The notes beneath the pieces were generated by a model. The model saw only the letters and a program-made list of their open reading frames with translations, was not told the DNA's origin and did no database searches. This document shows, in pieces, positions 1 through 9,587 of a stretch of 64,000 nt of DNA; position 1 is the stretch's first letter; every line of letters starts with the position of its first letter. The position numbers and the translations under genes were made by a program. This DNA is from Pararobbsia alpina (lineage in GTDB: Bacteria; Pseudomonadota; Gammaproteobacteria; Burkholderiales; Burkholderiaceae), in NCBI RefSeq assembly GCF_902859895.1, contig NZ_CADIKM010000002.1:186001-250000 (forward strand), read 5' to 3'.

Positions 1-1304
1 TGTTCGCCGAAGCGCTCGAACGCGAAGGCCTTGCCGCGCAGGTGGCCTCCCTTCGCGTCGAACTCTACGGATCGCTTGGTGCGACCGGCAAAGGTCACGG
101 CACCGATCGGGGCGTGATGTTCGGCCTGTCCGGCGAGGCCCCCGACACCATCGATCCGGCGACGCTCGGGCCCCGTATCGCCGCCATCCGCGAGAGCGGC
201 ACGCTCTATCTGCTCGGCCGCTATCCGGTTCGGTTCAATGAACGCGAACACATCGTGTTCTACCGGCAAGCCCTGCCCGAACATCCGAACGGCCTGAAGC
301 TCTACGCCCGCGACGCGGCCGGCGAACTCCTGCGCGCTTCGACCTACCTGTCGGTCGGCGGCGGCTTCGTGGTGACCGCGAGCGCACCTAACGTCAAAGT
401 GCTCGCCGCCGCCGAACAGTTGCCCCATTCCTTTACAAGCGGCGACGAATTGCTTGCCCTCTGCGAGCACAAGCAACAGAGCATCGCGGAGCTCATGTGG
501 GACAACGAACGTGTCTGGCGCAGCGACGCAGAGATTCGCGGCGGCTTGCTGAAGATCTGGGGCGTGATGCAGGCGTGCGTGTCACGCGGCTGCGGGATCG
601 ACAACCCCGATGCGGACAAGGAACTGCCGGGGCCTTTTCACGTGCGGCGGCGCGCGCCGCAACTCTACCGCGCACTGCGCGAGAACCCCGAGGCGGCGTT
701 GCGCGATCCTTTGTCCATGGTCGACTGGATCAACCTCTATGCGATCGCCGTCAACGAGGAAAATGCCGCGGGCGGACGCGTCGTCACGGCACCGACCAAT
801 GGCGCGGCCGGCATCATCCCGTCCGTGCTTCACTACTACACGCGATGCGTGCCGAATGCGACCGATGACGGCGTGATTGATTTCCTGATGACGGCGGCCG
901 CGATCGGCATCCTCTACAAGCTCAATGCCTCGATCTCCGGCGCCGAAGTCGGCTGCCAGGGCGAAGTGGGCGTTGCCTGCTCGATGGCCGCCGCCGGGCT
1001 CGCGGCCGTGCTCGGCGGCACGCCCAGGCAAGTCGAGAACGCTGCCGAAATCGGCATGGAACACAATCTCGGCCTCACATGCGACCCGGTCGGCGGACTT
1101 GTCCAGATTCCCTGCATCGAACGCAATGCAATGGGTGCGATGAAAGCCGTCAATGCCGCGCGCATGGCGATGCGCGGCGACGGCAGTCACTGCGTATCGC
1201 TCGATTCGGTGATCAAGACCATGCGCGAGACCGGCGCGGATATGAAGACGAAGTATAAGGAAACGTCGAGGGGCGGGTTGGCGGTGAATATCGTCGAGTG
1301 TTGA
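1..1304 (+). CDS. sdaA: L-serine ammonia-lyase (L-serine dehydratase), 5' end outside the window
   Basis: Deaminates L-serine to pyruvate and ammonia with an oxygen-sensitive [4Fe-4S] cluster in the cytoplasm. The frame is already open at base 3, so the true start lies upstream; the GTG at 42 is internal. Cysteine codons at 954, 1080 and 1113 have spacings of 42 and 11 residues, the same as the cluster ligands of the Legionella one-chain enzyme. The protein ends in Val-Glu-Cys, and a C-terminal cysteine is known in that family to fold back onto the cluster. Length and domain order (alpha/beta domain, then catalytic domain) fit the single-chain SdaA type. In Burkholderia this gene normally follows gcvP, which is probably just outside the window (inference). 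Confidence 0.95.
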   Translation, partial: FAEALEREGLAAQVASLRVELYGSLGATGKGHGTDRGVMFGLSGEAPDTIDPATLGPRIAAIRESGTLYLLGRYPVRFNEREHIVFYRQALPEHPNGLKLYARDAAGELLRASTYLSVGGGFVVTASAPNVKVLAAAEQLPHSFTSGDELLALCEHKQQSIAELMWDNERVWRSDAEIRGGLLKIWGVMQACVSRGCGIDNPDADKELPGPFHVRRRAPQLYRALRENPEAALRDPLSMVDWINLYAIAVNEENAAGGRVVTAPTNGAAGIIPSVLHYYTRCVPNATDDGVIDFLMTAAAIGILYKLNASISGAEVGCQGEVGVACSMAAAGLAAVLGGTPRQVENAAEIGMEHNLGLTCDPVGGLVQIPCIERNAMGAMKAVNAARMAMRGDGSHCVSLDSVIKTMRETGADMKTKYKETSRGGLAVNIVEC

Positions 1305-1438
1305 AGTCGCCGTCATGCAGGGCGTACCCAGCGTTGCCGCCATCCCTGTGCGAATAGGGGGCACTTTCGTTCACTGTTCGGCATTTGAATCCGCAGTTTT
1401 GCAAAACATAATCGCTTCGCATGGACCGGGAAGTGGAT

Positions 1439-2857
1439 ATGGTAAAAACAATAGTGATTGTCGGAGCGGGGTTCAGCGGTACGGCTTTGGCCGTCAACCT
1501 TTTGCGAAGCGGTCATGCAAAGACGCCGCGTGTGATTCTGATCAATCGCTCCGGACGTATGGCGCGAGGTGTTGCATACGGGACCAATGATAGCCGCCAT
1601 CTACTCAATGTTCCCGCGGGAAATATGAGCCTGTTGCCCGATCAGCCGGACGGGTTCGTCGAATATTGCAGGCGCGTGGATCCGTCGATTACGCCAAAGT
1701 CATTCGTGTCGCGCGAAATTTACGGAAACTACCTGGAGCAATCTCTCACCGATGTCGAATGTCGGAACTCATCCGGTTCAGGGTTGACTCGCGTGGTCGG
1801 GGAGGTCGTACGCATCGAATCCATGGTGATGGCCGATTCACAACAGACGGCGGCCATCCACCTTCGCGATGGCAACACCCTTCATGCCGATCACGTTGTT
1901 TTGGCATGCGGCAATTTTGCGCCAGCCAGTCCGCCGCTTGAAGATTCCTCGTTTTATTCGAGCAAGCGCTATATTCGCGACCCGTGGCAGTCCGGTGCGC
2001 TTGCAACGATACCCACACACGAGAAGGTGCTGCTGATCGGTACAGGTCTGACCGCTGTTGATGTTGCGCTGAGGTTCGCAGGCGAAAACCCATCGCGCCT
2101 CTGTTACGCGGTTTCCCGCCGCGGCCTGATGCCGCAGGCGCACCGTTCGATGGACAAAGCGCCCGTGCAGTTCGATGCATCGCCACTGGTGAGGGAAATG
2201 GGAGTGCATGTACGAGGCTATGTCCGCGCACTGCGTCAGCAGATCGCGCTCCACGCACGCGACGGCCTCGACTGGCGTGACATCGTCGCAGCGCTACGGC
2301 CTCATACGTCTGCGCTATGGACACGACTTTCGGAAGCCGAACGCCGTCGCTTTCTGCGGCATGTCCAACCCCATTGGGATGTTCACCGACACCGTACGGC
2401 TCCAGAATCCCATCAAAACTTCAAAACGCTAGTCACGAATGGGACGCTACGGACGCTAGCCGGCAATCTCCTGCGGATCCGGGAGGAGGGCAACTCAATC
2501 CGCGTAGCAATTCGGCTGCGCGGGACAACCAACGAGACGTCGGTCGAAGTGGGCTATGTCGTCAATTGCACCGGTCCCAATTCCGATGTGAGGAGGGTCG
2601 ACGATCCGCTGATCCGGCAATTGATAACGGACGGCGTCATGTCCGCGGATCCGAACGGAAGCGGAGTCGAGGTCACCGAGGACTATCAACTGGTCAGCTC
2701 GCAGGGGCAGTGCAACGACGTGATTCGATATGTGGGTCCCCTGTTGCGGGCTCGCTATTGGGAAGCCACGGCTGTGCCGGAGTTACGGCAACACGTACAA
2801 CAGTTGGCGAATATCTTGTCCATCGCGCGGACCGGAGTGCGCGTGACAGCCGCTTGA
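1439..2857 (+). CDS. FAD/NAD(P)-binding protein, YdhS-like (pfam FAD-NAD-binding_9 type)
   Basis: A 472-residue flavoprotein of unknown substrate. An N-terminal dinucleotide fold with VGAGFSG (residues 8-14) begins at once, followed by the LNVPAGNMSLLPD stretch characteristic of this uncharacterised oxidoreductase family. A second nucleotide-binding glycine motif (LLIGTGLTAVD) lies near residue 200. I chose the ATG at 1439 over that at 1421 because GGAAG lies about ten bases upstream and the Rossmann strand then starts directly. It is the first gene of the accessory region and is followed on the same strand by cysC after 209 bases. No signal peptide or membrane segment is visible. Involvement in the neighbouring glycan genes is a guess from position only. 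Confidence 0.8.
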   Translation: MVKTIVIVGAGFSGTALAVNLLRSGHAKTPRVILINRSGRMARGVAYGTNDSRHLLNVPAGNMSLLPDQPDGFVEYCRRVDPSITPKSFVSREIYGNYLEQSLTDVECRNSSGSGLTRVVGEVVRIESMVMADSQQTAAIHLRDGNTLHADHVVLACGNFAPASPPLEDSSFYSSKRYIRDPWQSGALATIPTHEKVLLIGTGLTAVDVALRFAGENPSRLCYAVSRRGLMPQAHRSMDKAPVQFDASPLVREMGVHVRGYVRALRQQIALHARDGLDWRDIVAALRPHTSALWTRLSEAERRRFLRHVQPHWDVHRHRTAPESHQNFKTLVTNGTLRTLAGNLLRIREEGNSIRVAIRLRGTTNETSVEVGYVVNCTGPNSDVRRVDDPLIRQLITDGVMSADPNGSGVEVTEDYQLVSSQGQCNDVIRYVGPLLRARYWEATAVPELRQHVQQLANILSIARTGVRVTAA

Positions 2858-3066
2858 CGTTCCTGGGGGTGGCAACGGGCTGTCCGATAAAGTTGTGATT
2901 TTCCACACGCCAATTGGCACGCCAAACAAGAACGGTTTTACATCGCTGTTCGACATTTCAGCGATATATTCGACCGCGCATAATATCTCAAACTCAAGTG
3001 AGTGGGATCCGCATCGCAATTGAGATGGGTCTTAAGCACAGCCTGGAAAACCGTAGAATATTCTAG

Positions 3067-3717
3067 ATGATGCAAGTACCAATCGACGACATCATGGGCC
3101 TGAATGCCACGCAACTCGGGCCGCAACGTCCGCCGGACGTTCACTGGCAGGCACTTGAGGTCACGGCACGTTCGCGCGCCGCGTTAAGCGGCAACCAGCC
3201 ATGCGTCCTCTGGTTCACCGGCCTTTCCGGTGCAGGAAAGTCAACGATTGCCAATCTGGTCGAGAAACAGTTGCACGCTGCCGGACGACCGACTTATCTG
3301 CTCGATGGCGACGATTTGCGGCATGGGCTGAACAGTGATCTCGGCTTCTCGCATGCGGACCGATCGGAAAACATCCGGCGCGTCGCAGAGGTTGCGAAAT
3401 TGATGGTCGATGCCGGCCTGATCGTGCTGGTATCGCTGATTTCACCGTTCCGCGCCGAGCGGCGTCGCGCACGCGAGTTGCTTGCGCCCGGCCAATTCAT
3501 CGAAATCTTTGTTGACACGCCGCTGGCGTTAGCCGAGGAGCGCGATCCCAAAGGGCTGTACAAGAGAGCGCGGCGAGGTGAACTAAAAAACTTTACCGCC
3601 ATCGATTCGCCCTACGAGCGACCGGAGAATCCGGAAATTGTCGTCGACACGACGCAATGCCATGCATCCGCGTCGGCACTCCAGGTGCTGTCTGTTCTTC
3701 GACGGGTGTGGGTTTGA
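3067..3717 (+). CDS. cysC: adenylylsulfate (APS) kinase
   Basis: Phosphorylates adenosine 5'-phosphosulfate with ATP to give PAPS, the universal sulfuryl donor. The P-loop GLSGAGKST is at residues 52-60, followed by the family motifs [11 protein letters not shown], the [13 protein letters not shown] helix, LISPFRAER and the substrate lid [20 protein letters not shown]-like segment with FTAIDSPYE. At 216 residues it is a single-domain CysC, not fused to CysN. No cysD, cysN or cysH is nearby. The sulfotransferase fusion starts 312 bases downstream on the same strand, so the kinase probably serves PAPS-dependent sulfation and not assimilation (inference). No clear ribosome binding site precedes the start; ATGs at 3070 and 3094 are alternatives. 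Confidence 0.93.
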   Translation: MMQVPIDDIMGLNATQLGPQRPPDVHWQALEVTARSRAALSGNQPCVLWFTGLSGAGKSTIANLVEKQLHAAGRPTYLLDGDDLRHGLNSDLGFSHADRSENIRRVAEVAKLMVDAGLIVLVSLISPFRAERRRARELLAPGQFIEIFVDTPLALAEERDPKGLYKRARRGELKNFTAIDSPYERPENPEIVVDTTQCHASASALQVLSVLRRVWV

Positions 3718-4029
3718 TGAGAACCCATCTAGCTTGAAGTGGCCTAGGCACCGTAGCGCTGACCGTCGTGGACAGATGCCCCGACGAGAGGGCCCTCGTT
3801 GTCGTCACCCTGGTCAATGGCAACCTGCCATAACGGTCCCAATGAATGCCATCGCGCGATTTGATATGACCCGGGTCAGAAATTGACCCCTAAAGTCCAT
3901 CTTGTTCCCGCGATTGGGGCGTCACAGCCGCCGCTAAGCTCCCTGTCCATGGCAAGGTCCGCGTAGCGCGATCGCGCGCGGCATACGCATACATGCGCCG
4001 GCGGCAAATTTCACACAGGAACCGCTTCA
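3718..4029. other. intergenic region between cysC and the GT-sulfotransferase gene
   Basis: No convincing gene is seen. Around 3870-3895 there is a GGTCA-GAAAT-TGACC inverted repeat next to CCCGGGTCA, which resembles ends of degraded insertion elements, but no transposase fragment or paired end is present. AGGAA at 4018-4022 is a weak ribosome binding site for the next gene. A promoter for the downstream gene could lie here, but I could not identify one. Confidence 0.4.
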
Positions 4030-5940
4030 ATGGCTACAGTCAGTATTCTCATTCCCGCATTCAAGCCCGATTACCTCTCGAAAGCCCTGTCCAGCGCGTG
4101 TTGTCAGACCTTCAAGGACATTGAGATACTCGTCGCCGACGACACAGTCGATGGCAAGCTTCGCGACATCGTCACCGCCATCGACGACCCGCGCGTCCAC
4201 TACTTTCATCATGGCTTTCAGGACGGTCTGCGTAATTCACACGAACTATGGGTTCGCGCGAACGGCGAATACGTCAAGTGGTTGTATGACGACGACTTCC
4301 TTTTACCGACTTCAGTCGAAGCGCTGATCGGGGCGCTTCGCAAGCATCCGGACTCGGCACTGGCTTTTCACGATCGTGTTTTCATCGACAGCAACGACAA
4401 TGTCACTGAAGCCCCCCCTGCCTTGATCAGCGGGAGTGCAGGCGTCGGACTTCTCGAGCGCTCTTTCCTGACACAGCAGATGGTCGGGAAGATGCGCAAC
4501 TTCATTGGAGAGCCTAGCAACATGATGCTGGTGCGGGACAAAGTCGACATGTCGTCGGTGATGACATACCGTTCACACGAGTTCAAGTTCTTGACCGACG
4601 CCGCAATGTTGTTGAATCTCGCCGAACGCGCGCCGCTTGTGGCAGTGCGCGGCTACCTGAGCCGTTTTCGGCGCCACGCCGCGCAGCAGTCCGGCCAGCA
4701 AAGCCCGATCATGAGCGCGAGCTTCTACGAATGGGAATTGCTCACGCGCGGCGAGGCTGCAACCGGCCATCTCGTTGGCGATGCGCTTGCCGAGGCAAGA
4801 GACCGCCTGAAACAGCTCTATGCTCATGCAATTGGGAATCTGCATCTCAGGGAGCTCGAACCGTTGCTGGCCAACCTCGATGAGTTGACCGAAAGCGCCC
4901 CGGCAATGTTGCTTGAATCGCCGCGCTTTCTGGCAGATCTTGCAAATGTGCAAGCCGTTGTGAAGGCGCGCATGCAGGCAGCGCCGGTGCCTGCTCCTGC
5001 CGTAAGCGAGTCCCACGCCATTTCCGCAACACCGGAACCGAGACTACGGACCCGTTCAAGCGGGCCACAACTCAATGGATTCATCATCGGCACAGGTCGA
5101 TCTGGCACCACCATGTTGGCTTCGATTCTCAACGCCCATCCTCAACTCTGCGTGCCCCCGGAAATTCAAATTCTGTTTCAGTATGCGGGCAATGGTATGC
5201 GGCTGCATGAAGTGTTTGAAGCTGGATTGCATTTTGGGGCCGACGCCAATTTTTTTATTCAACTGGTTCAGCAGCGGTGCCCACATAATCTTCAAAACTA
5301 CTTCGATTACCCAAGCTTCTTTCGGAATTTGAAGTATCCGGTACTCAGTTTGAAGGAGCTGATGGGCCAGTTTTACGCCGAAATTGCAAAATCAAACGGG
5401 AAGGCGATCTGCATCGAGCAGACGCCGTGGTATGGTCAGCGTATCGACATCCTGACTGAATTGTTTCCTCGTGCGAAATACATTCACATGGTTCGTGATG
5501 GCCGCGATGTGGCGATCTCGTTTTCCAGAACACCATGGTGGCACAAAAATATTGAACACAACCTGCTTCGTTGGGCCGCCGAGATAAATAAAATCAATTC
5601 TTCGTGTGCGCTCATGTTGAAACCTGAACAGGTTCTCGTCGTTCGCTACGAAGATTTTGTTGAACAAACCGAAAGTGAAGTAAAAAAAATATGCGAGTTT
5701 CTCGGTGTTCAATATGACAGATCAATGTTAGAGCCGCAGTCCAACATTGACTACAATCAGTTCGGGAAGTCAAGCGCCGCCAGTTTTTCGTCGGCTGCCA
5801 TGACCAAATGGGCGGTATCGAAGTCCAGTGTCGTTTTCAAGGACAGTGCGCGGGCTTGGACTCGCTACCCCGACTATGATTTTTCGGTCATCCCCGAGCA
5901 AGTGACCACATGCTTGAACAATTTTGGCTACACCGATTGA
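4030..5940 (+). CDS. bifunctional family 2 glycosyltransferase - PAPS sulfotransferase fusion
   Basis: A 636-residue cytoplasmic two-module protein. Residues 1-320 are a GT-A fold: it opens with VSILIPAFK, has an IEILVADD segment, and carries YDDD at 86-89 as the metal/nucleotide-sugar site. After a Pro/Ala-rich linker, residues 348-636 are a sulfotransferase: the 5'-phosphosulfate loop GTGRSGTT is at 354-361, and the 3'-phosphate site HMVRDGRDVAISF includes Arg489 and Ser497. The first module is clearly paralogous to residues 1-320 of the gene at 11151-12851, whose second module is a methyltransferase. The simplest reading is one polypeptide that adds a sugar and sulfates the product. Upstream cysC would supply PAPS. 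Acceptor and sugar are unknown. Confidence 0.88.
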   Translation: MATVSILIPAFKPDYLSKALSSACCQTFKDIEILVADDTVDGKLRDIVTAIDDPRVHYFHHGFQDGLRNSHELWVRANGEYVKWLYDDDFLLPTSVEALIGALRKHPDSALAFHDRVFIDSNDNVTEAPPALISGSAGVGLLERSFLTQQMVGKMRNFIGEPSNMMLVRDKVDMSSVMTYRSHEFKFLTDAAMLLNLAERAPLVAVRGYLSRFRRHAAQQSGQQSPIMSASFYEWELLTRGEAATGHLVGDALAEARDRLKQLYAHAIGNLHLRELEPLLANLDELTESAPAMLLESPRFLADLANVQAVVKARMQAAPVPAPAVSESHAISATPEPRLRTRSSGPQLNGFIIGTGRSGTTMLASILNAHPQLCVPPEIQILFQYAGNGMRLHEVFEAGLHFGADANFFIQLVQQRCPHNLQNYFDYPSFFRNLKYPVLSLKELMGQFYAEIAKSNGKAICIEQTPWYGQRIDILTELFPRAKYIHMVRDGRDVAISFSRTPWWHKNIEHNLLRWAAEINKINSSCALMLKPEQVLVVRYEDFVEQTESEVKKICEFLGVQYDRSMLEPQSNIDYNQFGKSSAASFSSAAMTKWAVSKSSVVFKDSARAWTRYPDYDFSVIPEQVTTCLNNFGYTD

Positions 5941-6130
5941 ATAGAATCGCCACCAAATCTCACTATGCAGTCGGGAGGCGACGTGGTTGGTGAGAATCAA
6001 GACGCATCACGCAGGTAGACGATAGACGCCGCACCCGAATTCGGGTCTGTACATCGAGCGAATGCGCCCCCTTCGCCGATCATTCGTGCGCGGCGCCTTC
6101 ATCTCGAGGGTCAGCGCCTGTCCGATGCGG

Positions 6131-6916
6131 CTATGTCCTGGCCCCGGCCTGATCCCGATACAGATAGAGTACATCGCGATCGACGCGCCGAAGATGTTGC
6201 CCGCCGTCGACGGTGAAATCCACGCCGTTGTAGGCCGACCCGATCAGCAATTCGATCGCCTGCGCGAGGTCTTGCGGACCGGCAATTCGTGCAAGCGGTG
6301 TTGCGTGACGGCTTGCGTATTCGAAGTCTTCGATTGACTGATCATCGCTGGGCAGCGTCAGCCCCGGATAGATCGCATTGACTCTCAATATCGGATGGGC
6401 CGATAGCGCGAGCATCTTGGTCAAATTGCCGAGTGCAGCCTTGCCAACCGTATAGCTGAAATGATCCGCCTGGAAATTGTCGCGAACCTTCTGGTCGATC
6501 ACGTTGATGACGACGCCCGTCGTTCCGGCAGATTGCGCACGGCGGTACAACGCGCGCGTCAATAGGAGCGGTGCACGACCATTGGTCGCCCAGGCGCGAT
6601 CGAACGCGTCGACATCGAAATCCGCAAGGGAATCCTGCGTAAACACTGATGCACAATTGACCAGCACGTCCAGCCCGCCGAAATACTCAAATGCGCGCGT
6701 GACCAGCGAATCGGCCTGCGCCGCGACAGCGAGGTCTGCCTGCAATGCGCACGCCCGCTGTCCGCACGCGACGATTCCCGCGACCACTTCCTGCGCTTCG
6801 CGTGACGATGACTTGTAGTGCACGCAGACGTCGTAACCTCGCGCGCCGAACCATTCGGCGACGATACGCCCAATGCGTCTCGCAGCACCCGTAACGAGAA
6901 TGACCTTACCGCCCAT
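6131..6916 (-). CDS. short-chain dehydrogenase, pteridine-reductase-like (FolM/PTR1 type)
   Basis: A 261-residue SDR with the cofactor motif TGAARRIG (9-16), the TGxxxRxG form seen in pteridine reductases, and NCAS at 87-90. The catalytic set is Asp141, Tyr155 and Lys159; aspartate replaces the usual SDR serine, as in PTR1 and FolM. Those enzymes use NADPH to reduce dihydropterins to tetrahydropterins, and the Arg after the glycine motif also suggests NADPH. It lies opposite to its neighbours, so it is probably a separate transcription unit. A link to the pterin-using phenylalanine hydroxylase at 58.8 kb is possible but unproven. A sugar or general SDR substrate cannot be excluded. Confidence 0.8.
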   Translation of the reverse strand: MGGKVILVTGAARRIGRIVAEWFGARGYDVCVHYKSSSREAQEVVAGIVACGQRACALQADLAVAAQADSLVTRAFEYFGGLDVLVNCASVFTQDSLADFDVDAFDRAWATNGRAPLLLTRALYRRAQSAGTTGVVINVIDQKVRDNFQADHFSYTVGKAALGNLTKMLALSAHPILRVNAIYPGLTLPSDDQSIEDFEYASRHATPLARIAGPQDLAQAIELLIGSAYNGVDFTVDGGQHLRRVDRDVLYLYRDQAGART

Positions 6917-7072
6917 TTCCGACTATGCCCCCCTGTCGACCCCGACTAACGCCCCGGCTCAATGGGTGAGCGTACATGAAATGAACAGAATTTCGGCCGC
7001 TGTTCCGAAGAATGCTCTGACCCACACGCCGTAATATTGATACTCAAGAGCTTCTCCGGGCCAAATGGCCGC

Positions 7073-7088
7073 TGTCCGCATGCGGACA
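7073..7088. promoter_or_regulatory. perfect 16-bp palindrome upstream of the glycosyltransferase gene
   Basis: TGTCCGCATGCGGACA reads the same on both strands. It lies in the 271-base gap between the divergent SDR and glycosyltransferase genes, about 100 bases before the latter. It is a plausible operator for a dimeric regulator; no regulator gene is adjacent. Confidence 0.4.
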
Positions 7089-7119
7089 ACTCATTGAGTC
7101 TCGTTGCGTAGCATATTGA

Positions 7120-7139
7120 GGAATTCGTGATCGAATTCC
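7120..7139. promoter_or_regulatory. inverted repeat GGAATTC-N6-GAATTCC
   Basis: Perfect 7-bp arms with a 6-base spacer, 48 bases before the GTG start at 7188 and 31 bases after the 16-bp palindrome. Two dyads so close together in one divergent promoter region suggest regulated expression. The binding protein is unknown. Confidence 0.35.
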
Positions 7140-7187
7140 GATAGTTCGTGATGGTATCGCAACGAAGCGCATCGACAGATTTCCAAC

Positions 7188-8228
7188 GTGAATATCCTCC
7201 TTTTAAACGACGAGTTCTATACCACTGGGGCGAGCAGCGCCCTTTACAACCTCGGTGTCCACCTCAAGAATGCGGGGCACACGGTCTCGGTCATGCCACG
7301 CGTTGACGGTGATGGCGAGATCCGCCTGCGGTTCCAGGAAGCCGGTATTCCCATCGTCACCAATTCGACGAATACTGAACTTGTCATAGCGAACACGATC
7401 TCGCAGGGCGAAACCGTCGGCCGCTTCGGCACCTCGTTGCCGATCATCTGGTGGCTACATGAAGCCGAGGTCGGACGCCATATGATCATGCAGAATCCGA
7501 CACTCGCCGACGGATTCCGCAAGGCCGCCCATATCGTGCTGCAGACGGATTTCCAGCGAGAAGTCTATCGTTCCTTTCTGTTCGATACCCGGACCGAAGT
7601 CAGCGTCGTGCCGTTCTGGAGTGAAGCCGTCTATCGGGAGCGCCCGGTACGCAAGGCCTCCCGCAACGGTAAGCGGCGTATCGTCGCGATCGGCACGATC
7701 GAGCCGCGCAAGCGTATCGCCGACATCATGATGGCGGTGGAGAATCTGCACGACAAGAAGCTCATCGAGTGCACGTTCATCGGCAAGGACTACAACATGC
7801 TCCCGCCGTCTGCCGTCGCACTCGCCCAGAAAAACCCCGACCGATATCGTTTCGTGGGCGAGATGTCGGCCAAGGACACGCTCGAACAACTCGCATCCGC
7901 AGACGTCTTCGTGCTCGCAAGCGAAAGTGAATCACAACCGCTCTCGCTGTTCGAGGCGTTCGAGCTCGGCGTGCCCGTCTGTCTCTCATCACTGGAGACC
8001 TATCGACATGTCGGCATCATGCACGGCGTCCACGGGCTGATGCACCCCATGGGTAACATTCCCATGCTGACGGCCAATTTCAGGACCCTGCTCGGTGATT
8101 CGATCGTCCGCGGCCAGCTCATCCAGGCCGGCAAGAAGCTCATCGATGAAAAACGGCAGACTGACTGGAAGATTACTTTCGAGCGAGTCATCGAAAGCGT
8201 CTGGAATCGGCGCACGACTCGCGCTTGA
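7188..8228 (+). CDS. glycosyltransferase, GT-B fold, family 4 type
   Basis: A 346-residue retaining-type sugar transferase of the glycosyl transferases group 1 superfamily. The N-terminal half opens with NILLLNDEF and a GASSALYNLG acceptor-side segment. The C-terminal nucleotide-sugar half carries AIGTIEPRKR, then ASESESQPLSLFEAFELGVPV, equivalent to the family E-x7-E signature. The start is GTG at 7188; no good ribosome binding site precedes it, but the N-terminus matches the fold exactly. It is a little shorter than the usual 360-400 residues but both domains look complete. It is followed by the aminotransferase and WbqC-like genes on the same strand, consistent with building a surface or protein-linked glycan. 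Confidence 0.87.
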   Translation: MNILLLNDEFYTTGASSALYNLGVHLKNAGHTVSVMPRVDGDGEIRLRFQEAGIPIVTNSTNTELVIANTISQGETVGRFGTSLPIIWWLHEAEVGRHMIMQNPTLADGFRKAAHIVLQTDFQREVYRSFLFDTRTEVSVVPFWSEAVYRERPVRKASRNGKRRIVAIGTIEPRKRIADIMMAVENLHDKKLIECTFIGKDYNMLPPSAVALAQKNPDRYRFVGEMSAKDTLEQLASADVFVLASESESQPLSLFEAFELGVPVCLSSLETYRHVGIMHGVHGLMHPMGNIPMLTANFRTLLGDSIVRGQLIQAGKKLIDEKRQTDWKITFERVIESVWNRRTTRA

Positions 8229-8456
8229 ACGCCGCCCCAACCAGCGACGACTCGAGGATCCGGCACCCTGAAAACCAAGATGAAAGTAGTGGACGGGTGC
8301 GATGGTCATTCAGCGGAATTGGCTGTCTTTCGGGCACCTTATTCATCGATCGGACACGAGCCCAAGGCATCACACTGTTTCGCAAATGGCCGCCGGTATG
8401 CACCCGGTCCAACAACGCTCCCTGACGGGCAGGCCGCCCTGAGATGAAAGGCCCAT

Positions 8457-9587
8457 ATGGACACGTTCATACCCGTAACGCAGCCGCACTTGCCACCGCT
8501 CGACGAATTTCTCCCCTATCTGGAGAAAATCTGGGAAAGCAAGCTGGTGACCAACGGGGGGCCGTTCCACGCACAGCTCGAGCAATCGCTTTGCGAATAC
8601 CTCGGCGTGGAACACATCTCGCTCTTTTCCAATGGCACGCTCGCTCTCATCACCGCCTTGCAGGCGATGAAGATCACCGGCGAGGTCATCACCACACCCT
8701 TCAGTTTCGTCGCCACCACACACGCGCTGCACTGGAATGGCATCCGGCCCGTCTTCGCCGACATCGATCCGGTGAGCATGAACCTCGATCCGGAGAAGAT
8801 CGAGGCGGCGATCACACCGCAGACCACCGCGATCCTTCCGGTTCATGTGTACGGTAATCCATGTGAGGTCGAGGCCATCGAACGGATCGCCGATACCTAC
8901 GGCCTGCGCGTGCTGTACGACGCGGCCCACGCATTCGGTGTGCGCAAGAATGGGCGCTCGGTGCTGGAGTTCGGTGACATGTCGGTGCTGAGCTTTCACG
9001 GCACGAAGATCTTCAACACCTTCGAAGGGGGCGCGATCATCTGCCAGGACGCGAAGACGAAGCGTCGTATCGACAACCTGAAAAACTTCGGCTTTGTTGA
9101 CGAAGTGACAGTGATCGGTCCGGGCATCAACGGCAAGATGAACGAAGTCCAGGCTGCGTTCGGGCTGCTGCAACTAAAGCACATGGAGCATATCGCCGCG
9201 TCTAGGGCGCGTATTGCCGAGCGCTACCGTGCGGCGCTGCAGAACGTCAGGGGCCTAATGCTGCACGATATACCGTCGCACAGCACCCGCAACCACTCGT
9301 ACTTTCCGGTGCGCATCACGCAGGAGTTCCCGATTCCCCGCGACACACTGTATGACGAGTTCCGCGCCCAGAATATCTTGGCACGGCGTTATTTCTATCC
9401 ACTGATCAGTGAGTTTCCGACGTACCGGGGACTGCAGTCCGCCGCGCGTTCCAACCTGCCGGTTGCCGTCGAAATCTCACGGCAGGTGCTGTGCCTGCCG
9501 ATCTACCCCGCGCTCGACGCTCAGACGCAGGACCGGATCATCGATATCGTGTTGGCCACGGCCGGCCTGAAGCAGCATGCAAGCTGA
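8457..9587 (+). CDS. sugar aminotransferase, DegT/DnrJ/EryC1/StrS family
   Basis: A PLP-dependent enzyme that transfers an amino group, normally from glutamate, to a keto-deoxysugar nucleotide. The 376-residue length is typical. Lys184 in SFHGTKIFNTFEGGA is the Schiff-base lysine and Asp155 in YDAAHAFG the pyridine-nitrogen partner; SNGTLAL (58-64) binds the phosphate. The pattern around the lysine resembles enzymes that make 4-amino-4,6-dideoxyhexoses (VioA-like), but I cannot fix the position of amination by eye. A GAAAGG ribosome binding site precedes the ATG. The stop overlaps the start of the WbqC-like gene by 11 bases, indicating coupled translation. The nucleotidyltransferase and dehydratase needed to make its substrate are not in this window. 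Confidence 0.9.
   Translation: MDTFIPVTQPHLPPLDEFLPYLEKIWESKLVTNGGPFHAQLEQSLCEYLGVEHISLFSNGTLALITALQAMKITGEVITTPFSFVATTHALHWNGIRPVFADIDPVSMNLDPEKIEAAITPQTTAILPVHVYGNPCEVEAIERIADTYGLRVLYDAAHAFGVRKNGRSVLEFGDMSVLSFHGTKIFNTFEGGAIICQDAKTKRRIDNLKNFGFVDEVTVIGPGINGKMNEVQAAFGLLQLKHMEHIAASRARIAERYRAALQNVRGLMLHDIPSHSTRNHSYFPVRITQEFPIPRDTLYDEFRAQNILARRYFYPLISEFPTYRGLQSAARSNLPVAVEISRQVLCLPIYPALDAQTQDRIIDIVLATAGLKQHAS

Noticed and set aside
1838-2324. Minus-strand frames within the FAD/NAD(P)-binding gene
   Set aside because: Antisense to a motif-complete Rossmann protein; compositions are unlike the other proteins here.
3860-3900. Insertion-sequence end near CCCGGGTCAGAAATTGACCCC
   Set aside because: Resembles known element ends but no partner end, target duplication or transposase remnant is visible.
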